10,897 bases of DNA, taken from contig JACCYK010000249.1 in the NCBI GenBank assembly GCA_013696525.1, forward strand, positions 1-10,897, written 5' to 3'. Below, piece by piece: positions 6,469-10,897 of this stretch. How positions within the stretch are numbered: position 1 is the first letter of the stretch; each line of letters starts with the position of its first letter. The translations under genes were made by a program, and so were the position numbers. This stretch comes from Chloroflexia bacterium (GTDB lineage: Bacteria > Chloroflexota > Chloroflexia > Thermomicrobiales > UBA6265). Below the pieces are notes generated by a model. It was not told where the DNA came from. It saw nothing but the letters and a program-made list of their open reading frames with translations, and made no database searches.

Positions 6469-7440
6469 TTAGCGGTCCCAAAGGCCCGTCGTCAAATACC
6501 GTGAACCGCCGTCGCAGCCAATGGCGACGATCACGGCGGGTTCGCCGAGCTCGGCCAGACTGGCCCCGAGGCGAGCCGTCGCCGCCACGTTCGCGCCCGT
6601 GGACGAGCCGGCAAAGAGTCCCTCCGTCGTCGCCAGGAGACGAGCATAGGCGAAGGCATCCTCGGTTCCGATGCCGACGATTTCATCCGGCACGGCGGGA
6701 TCGAAGATGCCGGGCACGATCGCGGTCGGCAGATGCTTCAATCCTTCGATGCCGTGGAACTCCTCGTCGGGTTGGACGGCGATGATCTGACTACCCGTTT
6801 CCTGTTTCAGGAAGGATCCGGCACCGATGATGGTGCCGGTGGTGCCGAGCGCCGCGACGAAGTGGGTGATCTGACCGCGGGATTGGCGCAGAATCTCCGG
6901 TCCCGTCGATCCCACATGAGCGCCGACATTCGCCGGGTTATTGTATTGGTCGGCGAAAAAGACGTCATCCCCGACCCGCGCCACCATCTCCCGCACCAGG
7001 CGAATGGCGCCGTCGGAGCCTTCAAACGGATCGCTGAAGACAAGGTTGGCGCCATATGCCGCTAGGGTGCGTTTCCGCTCGTCCGACGCGCTGGCCGGAA
7101 CGACTAACGTCACCGGCAGGTTGAGCGCCGCTCCCAACATCGCATAGGCGATACCGGTGTTCCCGGACGTCGAATCGAGCAGCGTTTGCCCGTGTCCGAG
7201 CCTGCCGCGGTCAACCGCATCCCGGATGATGGCGAGCGCGGTACGGTCTTTGATCGAGCCGCCGGGATTGACCCATTCGGCTTTGAGCAAGAGCTGGATG
7301 TTTGCCGGGAGACCGAGATGGGCCGACAGGCGATGCATATGAACAAGGGGCGTATTGCCGATCAGTTTGACCACGCCAAGCTGGTCAATCTCCTGGCCGC
7401 TCAGGCCGGGGGCTCGTCGGTTGGTCATCGTTGCGGGCAC
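6469..7440 (-). CDS. cysM: PLP-dependent cysteine synthase, CysM type using a sulfur carrier protein
   Basis: This fold-type II PLP enzyme makes cysteine from an activated serine and a sulfur donor. The 323 residues include the PLP lysine Lys64 in NPGGSIKDR, the substrate loop TSGNTG (91-96), the cofactor phosphate loop GTTGT (199-203) and SSTGAN (279-284). Next to cysO and mec, it is most likely the enzyme that attaches the CysO thiocarboxylate to an aminoacrylate, often formed from O-phosphoserine. In M. tuberculosis CysM, Arg220 selects phosphoserine; by my alignment the matching residue here is Lys235 (GIEGLKHL), which keeps the positive charge. The GTG at 7438-7440 is chosen because GAGGA lies about 6 bases upstream; an ATG four codons in is the alternative. 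It is the first gene of the operon. Use of O-acetylserine and sulfide cannot be excluded. Confidence 0.93.
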   Translation of the reverse strand: MPATMTNRRAPGLSGQEIDQLGVVKLIGNTPLVHMHRLSAHLGLPANIQLLLKAEWVNPGGSIKDRTALAIIRDAVDRGRLGHGQTLLDSTSGNTGIAYAMLGAALNLPVTLVVPASASDERKRTLAAYGANLVFSDPFEGSDGAIRLVREMVARVGDDVFFADQYNNPANVGAHVGSTGPEILRQSRGQITHFVAALGTTGTIIGAGSFLKQETGSQIIAVQPDEEFHGIEGLKHLPTAIVPGIFDPAVPDEIVGIGTEDAFAYARLLATTEGLFAGSSTGANVAATARLGASLAELGEPAVIVAIGCDGGSRYLTTGLWDR

Positions 7441-7481
7441 GTCAGATCCTCGCTCGCTGAACGCTCGACCTCGTCCCGCGA

Positions 7482-7487
7482 ATCATA
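7482..7487 (-). promoter_or_regulatory. Candidate -10 box of the cysM-cysO-mec operon
   Basis: TATGAT on the minus strand (5 of 6 matches to TATAAT) would start transcription near 7475 and give a leader of about 35 bases that contains the GAGGA Shine-Dalgarno sequence of cysM. The -35 region is weak at normal spacing (TGGTTG with 17 bases). The surrounding gap, 7441-7598, is AT-richer than the genes. I see no T-box, SAM riboswitch or attenuator in it. Confidence 0.4.
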
Positions 7488-7576
7488 CCTGATTTCTTCA
7501 TCAACAACCATAGGAATTCAGTCTGGCCGTAGGATCGTGGCAGTGACGTGAGCTGGACACTAGTTGGCGAAGCGTG

Positions 7577-7598
7577 CCGTCGCCGGTGACGGCGACGG
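7577..7598 (-). terminator. Strong hairpin next to the stop of the amidase operon's last gene
   Basis: CCGTCGCCG and CGGCGACGG form a perfect 9-base-pair stem with a 4-base loop. The stem begins directly beside the TAA stop (7601-7599) of the 73-residue gene. No T-run follows on the minus strand, so it is not a classical intrinsic terminator. It could act with a termination factor, block 3' exonucleases, or both. Its place between the amidase unit and the cysM promoter fits a transcript end. Confidence 0.5.
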
Positions 7599-7820
7599 TT
7601 AGGCGCCATGCCCGCGAACGACACCTTGGAGCACTTGCCCCGATTCCGCCATCACAAACCGGATGCTGTCGAGGTAGGTCAAGACGTCAAGCAGCTCCTG
7701 GCCCTCGAACTGGGCCACGCCGTCCGCTAGCTCGCAGCATTCGTGCAGGGCGGCGACCAAATTCCCTCGGGCTTGCTCACCGCGGGCGGCGATCGTGTCG
7801 GTTTGATCCACGGGCTCCAT
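7599..7820 (-). CDS. Small protein of unknown function downstream of the amidase (73 aa)
   Basis: I do not recognise this 73-residue protein. It is hydrophilic and probably helical, with no signal peptide or membrane segment. Visible pieces are VAALHECCELADGV (28-41), with two adjacent cysteines, and an acidic amphipathic stretch, FEGQELLDVLTYLDSIRFVM (38-57). The ATG at 7818-7820 lies only 7 bases after the amidase stop (TGA at 7830-7828). A GAGCGAAGG sequence fills the gap, so translation may be coupled to the amidase rather than depend on a well-spaced Shine-Dalgarno sequence. It is the last gene of the unit, with a strong hairpin at its stop. The position suggests an accessory role for the amidase, but nothing in the sequence shows one. 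Confidence 0.6.
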   Translation of the reverse strand: MEPVDQTDTIAARGEQARGNLVAALHECCELADGVAQFEGQELLDVLTYLDSIRFVMAESGQVLQGVVRGHGA

Positions 7821-7827
7821 CCTTCGC

Positions 7828-9222
7828 TCACATTGGCCTTAAACTTGGCGGCCGTCGTTGATGCCACACGGTAGATTGCTCGTACACATGGGCGATCTCA
7901 CACAGCAGGCGCTCCTGAAACGGTCGGCCCGCGATTTGCAGCCCAATCGGCAGGCGATTGCTGGAAAAGCCACACGGAACCGAGATGACCGGTTGCCCGG
8001 TCGCGTTGAACGGTTGGGTCAGCCGGGTATAGGCGTTGGCCGCATCCTCCGCTTTGCCAGCGATGTGGATCCATGGCGCATCGGCGGGAACGGCAACCGC
8101 GGGCGATACCGGAGTCACGACCGCATCGAGGCGGTTGGCGGAGAAGTAGTCAGCAATTGAGCGGGTGACAATCGTTCGCGCGCGCTGGGCCTGGACGGCA
8201 ACGCCGGCGGGAATGAACTGACCGGCTACCAGCCTCAATCGCAGGTTGGGATTGAGACGATCCAGGTCGACATGGTTCACTCTGAGGAGCGACTCGTGAA
8301 CGGCGACCGTTTCGATCCGATTGATCAGAAAGGCGCACGCCCGCGCTGCCGCCGCACTATGCCACGAGGTCTCGACCACGATCGCCCCGAGCTCTCGGCA
8401 GTCAACGATGGCGCGTTCAACGGCAGCTCTCGTCTCCGGTTCGAGGTGGTCGAAGAAATAGAGGCGAGGCACCCCCAGGCGGATGCCGCGGAGATCTCCG
8501 CGGCCAAATGCCTCGCCAGGTTCGTCACCTTTGATGACGGCGAACGTCAGCCAGGCATCCTCGACCGTGCGGGACAGCGGACCGACGGTATCGAGTGACC
8601 AGGACAAGGGGTAGACCCCGACGGTCGAAACGGAGCCGAACGTCGGTTTGAGTCCAACCACACCGCACAAGGCGGCCGGATTGCGAATGCTGCCGCCGGT
8701 GTCAGACCCAAGCGCCGTCATCGCCGTCCCGGTCGCCACCGCCACTGCCGAACCGCCCGAGCTGCCGCCGGGGACGCGCGTGGCGTCCCACGGGTTCCTG
8801 GCGGGCGGGCTCAGGGTGCCGGCGGCGAACTCCTGGGTCACGGTCTTACCAATCATCACGCAGCCGGCATCATGGAGCGCCCGCACCACGACCGCGTCGC
8901 GCGTTGCTGGCGAGACATCCTGGCGGATCGCTGATCCGCAGCGGGTTGGCAGCCCCTCGACATCAATGATGTCTTTAACCGCGAACGGGATGCCCCGCAC
9001 AAGCTCCGGCTCGGGTTGCTGTCGCCAGGTACGCTCGACCGACTCGGCAGTCTCGATCGCCCGCGCGGCGGCGATTCCAACATACTGTCGGAGTGATTGG
9101 TTCGTTTGCTGAATGCGGTCGAGGGTCGCCCGCGTCAAATCCACCGGCGACAGCTCACCGGAGCGGAACCGGCAAGCGGTCTCGCGGATCGTGAGGAAGA
9201 GCTCGGGCTTGGACTCACTCAA
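7828..9222 (-). CDS. Amidase-signature family hydrolase (AtzE/GatA-like)
   Basis: Amidase-signature enzymes hydrolyse carboxamides with a Ser-cisSer-Lys triad. The whole signature is present: Lys83 in PFAVKDIIDVEG, cis-Ser154 in PGGSSGGSAV and nucleophile Ser178 in GSDTGGSIR, with the 24-residue spacing between the two serines seen in GatA. The 464-residue length and the C-terminal PFNATGQPVISVPCG and GLQIAGRPFQE blocks are typical. No gatB or complete gatC is nearby, so a tRNA amidotransferase role is unlikely from the window. A small GatC/AtzG-like gene directly upstream instead suggests a degradative two-subunit amidase such as AtzE. The substrate cannot be told. The start is TTG at 9220-9222, overlapping the upstream stop as TTGA, with GGGGGG 10 bases before it. 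The next gene begins 7 bases after its stop. Confidence 0.92.
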   Translation of the reverse strand: MSESKPELFLTIRETACRFRSGELSPVDLTRATLDRIQQTNQSLRQYVGIAAARAIETAESVERTWRQQPEPELVRGIPFAVKDIIDVEGLPTRCGSAIRQDVSPATRDAVVVRALHDAGCVMIGKTVTQEFAAGTLSPPARNPWDATRVPGGSSGGSAVAVATGTAMTALGSDTGGSIRNPAALCGVVGLKPTFGSVSTVGVYPLSWSLDTVGPLSRTVEDAWLTFAVIKGDEPGEAFGRGDLRGIRLGVPRLYFFDHLEPETRAAVERAIVDCRELGAIVVETSWHSAAAARACAFLINRIETVAVHESLLRVNHVDLDRLNPNLRLRLVAGQFIPAGVAVQAQRARTIVTRSIADYFSANRLDAVVTPVSPAVAVPADAPWIHIAGKAEDAANAYTRLTQPFNATGQPVISVPCGFSSNRLPIGLQIAGRPFQERLLCEIAHVYEQSTVWHQRRPPSLRPM

Positions 9223-9443
9223 TCGTGATCATCCCCCCAACTTGGATCAAAGCCTGCCGAAAGCCCGTCCGCGATCGGGTCACACACCGGGAGCAGGCGG
9301 ACCGCCGCGTCGATGCTTGCCAAGTAGGTGCGAATGCCGGCCCATTCGTCTGGAAGAGGCTCGTAGCAGACAAGCCCGACGATTGTCGCCAAGAGCTGTT
9401 CGTGGTCAACGCCGTCCGGCTTCTTTCGTACTGGATCAGTCAT
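9219..9443 (-). CDS. Small GatC/AtzG-like protein, probable amidase partner (74 aa)
   Basis: This 74-residue protein lies between the M42 peptidase and amidase genes and overlaps both: 8 bases with the first, and 4 bases (TTGA) with the second. Its composition follows the pattern of AtzG-like proteins (DUF4089), which are short GatC-like partners of AtzE-type amidases. It has one helix (EQLLATIVGLV), a Leu-Pro-x-Glu-Trp turn (LPDEWAG), a second helix with AAVRLLPV, and a final Phe-x-Pro (GFDPSW) like the F-x-P end of that family. The similarity is by pattern only and is short, so the family call is tentative. The ATG at 9441-9443 has no clear Shine-Dalgarno sequence and probably depends on coupling to the upstream gene. 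If the call is right, it should bind the amidase and stabilise or complete its active site. Confidence 0.6.
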   Translation of the reverse strand: MTDPVRKKPDGVDHEQLLATIVGLVCYEPLPDEWAGIRTYLASIDAAVRLLPVCDPIADGLSAGFDPSWGDDHD

Positions 9444-10555
9444 TGAGCGATGCCCGGCTGGTTGCGCAAAACGCGGTCAGCAACGCGACCGTGTTGAGCA
9501 GGTCACGCTCGCTGACCATTTCGATCGGCGAATGGGTATACCGGGTGGGACAGGTGAGCAGCGCGGTCTCGACTCCACGCCGGATCAGGGCCGAACCATC
9601 GCTGCCATAGTGTTGAAAAATCGATCTCTGGATCGGAATCGTCGCCGACGGGGCGACGGCGATCAGCTCGTCGGACAGGATCTGTGAGTAGTGACAGGAG
9701 GAATCCTGGTAGACAATCGTCGGACAGGCTCCCAACCTCGCCGGAAAGTCGCGCTTGTCGGGGCCAGGGATGTCACCAGTCAGGCCGACATCAAGCGCGA
9801 TCGCCAGGTCAATCGTGATCTCGTCGGCTAGGCTCGCGGCGCCGATGAGCCCGTTCTCCTCCTGAATGGTCGACCCCAGCCAGACCTCGTACGGGAGGTC
9901 GTCGCGCGTTGCTAGGGCTTCACCAACGAGGGTCACGATGGCGAGCGGCGCCCGGTCGTCCATCGCCTTGCCGACGATATTACCCCGCGGCCGCCGTGCC
10001 AGCGGTGACCAGATGACACGGCTGCCGGCCGCGATACCGAGCGCCTCAACCTCCGCCGCCGAGCCGGCGCCGACGTCAACAAAAATGTCGTTCCAAACAA
10101 GACGGTCCTGCTTGCCGGGACGGCCGCCGAGCACATGCCCGCTGGCGGTCGCGATGTACCCATCGATGTTGCCCGTGCTACTGACGACCAGGCCGGGTTG
10201 GTTCACCGGCGTGTACCGGGTGGGGAGATGTCCGTCGACATCACGGTAGTAGGTCCAGAGATGGAGGAATCCATCCTCGGACACGCTCTTTACCATCAAG
10301 CAAATCTCGTCCGCGTGCGCGAAGAGGAGGAGCCGAGGGCCCGAGCCGCCAACAAGTGCCAGCAAGTTGTTGACGTTGGTGCGGCGGACCTCCCCGCGCG
10401 AATGTGCGCCAACGTTCACCGAGCCAATCCTGGACCTGATCTTCGTGCCCAGTCGGCCCAGGGAGCTCCGTCAACGTCTTGATCAGCTCGAAGAGGTCGG
10501 CCGGACGGGATTCCAATGCCATGAAACGACTGGCTCCACCTGGATCGCTGGTCAT
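9436..10555 (-). pseudogene. M42-family metallo-aminopeptidase gene with an apparent one-base frameshift
   Basis: M42 enzymes are cytoplasmic, usually dodecameric metallo-aminopeptidases (TET, glutamyl aminopeptidase, deblocking aminopeptidase). Reading from ATG 10553-10555, residues 1-54 hold the N-terminal motif LTELPGPTGHEDQVQDWLGE. The rest is in the next frame and begins EVRRTNVNNLLALVGG. Skipping one G in the GGGG run at 10395-10392 joins the two into a continuous protein of about 372 residues, a normal family length. The second part keeps every metal ligand and the base, numbered here from the GTG at 10419: His35 (FAHADE), Asp154 (AMDDRA), Glu187-Glu188 (QEENG), Asp210 and His296 (RYTHSP). 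As written, the first frame stops at 10241 without ligands. A sequencing error, a real mutation or programmed slippage are all possible. The intact ligands favour an error or recent event. A promoter lies just upstream. Confidence 0.85.
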
Positions 10556-10563
10556 CGGTCAAG

Positions 10564-10592
10564 AGGATACGCAACCAGGTAGGCGTTGTAAA
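10564..10592 (-). promoter_or_regulatory. Candidate sigma70-type promoter for the M42-amidase unit, nearly leaderless
   Basis: TTTACA (10592-10587) and TATCCT (10569-10564) on the minus strand are separated by exactly 17 bases. They match the consensus at 5 of 6 and 4 of 6 positions. The -10 box ends 8 bases before the ATG at 10555, so the transcript would begin within one or two bases of that codon. An internal ATG at 10522 with GGTGGAG upstream is the alternative start with a leader. Confidence 0.5.
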
Positions 10593-10630
10593 CCAAGCGC
10601 TCCAGGAATCGAACGGCAACCAGAGCCCAT

Positions 10631-10650
10631 CAGGTCTCGGACGAGACCTG
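10631..10650 (-). terminator. Perfect hairpin after the GH15 gene
   Basis: CAGGTCTC and GAGACCTG pair as a perfect 8-base-pair stem with a 4-base loop, about 10 bases after the GH15 stop and 40 bases before the next promoter. It has no T-run on either side, so it looks like the other gene-end hairpin in this window and unlike a textbook intrinsic terminator. Its position between a gene end and a promoter supports a termination or 3'-protection role. Confidence 0.5.
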
Positions 10651-10659
10651 AAGTCGCGG

Positions 10660-10897
10660 TCAACGTTCGTTTCGTTGCATTTGCTGGGCGGTTGCGACTC
10701 GCTGGGCCAGAGGACCGCTCAACGGCCGGCGGTGGAGCAGGGCCGCGGTCAAATCGACGCCGGCATCGATCACGCCGATATGGGTGAACGCTTGTGGGAA
10801 GTTTCCGAGCGCCGCCCCTGAGGTCGGATCGATCTCTTCCGCGAAGAGCCCAACGTCGTTGCCATAGCTCAGCAACCGGTCATAGAGCGTCTTGGCC
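10660..10897 (-). CDS. GH15 glycoside hydrolase (glucoamylase/trehalase-like), C-terminal end only
   Basis: Only the last 78 residues are in the window; the gene continues past the right edge. The segment YGNDVGLFAEEIDP followed by GNFPQAFTHIGVIDAG is the hallmark end of bacterial GH15 enzymes, which release glucose from alpha-glucans or split trehalose. The acidic pair in FAEEIDP lies in the region that carries the catalytic general base of the family. The tail after that (LTAALLHRRPLSGPLAQRV and a Gln/Arg-rich end) is ordinary linker-like sequence. Whether the substrate is trehalose or maltooligosaccharide cannot be judged without the rest. The stop is TGA at 10662-10660, followed by the hairpin at 10631-10650, so this is the end of a transcription unit distinct from the M42-amidase one. 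Confidence 0.92.
   Translation of the reverse strand, partial: AKTLYDRLLSYGNDVGLFAEEIDPTSGAALGNFPQAFTHIGVIDAGVDLTAALLHRRPLSGPLAQRVATAQQMQRNER

Noticed and set aside
7441..7598. A riboswitch or T-box upstream of cysM
   Set aside because: I found no T-box sequence, no SAM-type conserved core and no terminator/antiterminator pair; the expected leader is only about 35 bases.
8648..9112. A plus-strand open frame of 154 codons opposite the amidase
   Set aside because: It is antisense to the amidase signature region and has low-complexity Thr/Ala/Pro-type composition with no Shine-Dalgarno sequence or motif.
7828..9443. A glutamyl-tRNA amidotransferase gatCA pair
   Set aside because: No gatB is present, the small protein fits the AtzG pattern better than GatC, and the neighbours are a peptidase and unknown genes.
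10241..10555. A stand-alone 104-residue gene
   Set aside because: Its first 54 residues are the M42 N-terminus, and the rest is out-of-frame translation of the same peptidase gene; it is better explained by a frameshift.

Overview
The window is a compact, GC-rich bacterial segment. All 14 protein genes I can support lie on the minus strand, and transcription runs from high to low coordinates. GTG and TTG starts are frequent and neighbouring genes often overlap by 4 to 32 bases. The gene content (a cysM-cysO-mec cluster, M42 peptidase, GH15 enzyme, uvrC-tsaC, rarA-rph) would fit a Chloroflexota bacterium of the Thermomicrobia type, or less likely an actinobacterium. That placement is inference from protein style and cannot be fixed from this sequence alone.

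Layout in the direction of transcription. (1) The right edge holds the C-terminal end of a GH15 glucoamylase/trehalase-like enzyme, followed by a perfect hairpin at 10631-10650. (2) A good sigma70-type promoter (10564-10592) precedes a four-gene unit: an M42 metallo-aminopeptidase gene interrupted by an apparent one-base frameshift near 10392-10395, a 74-residue GatC/AtzG-like protein, an amidase-signature hydrolase, and a 73-residue protein of unknown role whose stop codon abuts a strong hairpin (7577-7598). (3) A cysM-cysO-mec operon encodes cysteine synthesis with sulfur carried as a thiocarboxylate on a small ubiquitin-like protein. The carrier ends in Gly-Gly-Arg rather than a bare Gly-Gly. 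(4) uvrC (excision repair) overlaps tsaC (tRNA t6A synthesis) and has two candidate -10 boxes upstream. (5) A promoter-like element at 2950-2978 precedes a nine-helix membrane protein, a 73-residue hypothetical protein, rarA and rph (partial at the left edge).

How the genes work together: the cys operon is a self-contained carrier, synthase and protease set. The M42, small-subunit and amidase genes look like an amide or peptide degradation unit. uvrC, rarA, tsaC and rph are housekeeping genes for genome and RNA maintenance. I see no tRNA, rRNA, CRISPR array, insertion sequence or phage gene. No stretch longer than 300 bases lacks a gene; the longest gaps are about 160 bases (7441-7598), 129 bases (2881-3009) and 120 bases (5561-5680), and each holds promoter-like elements.
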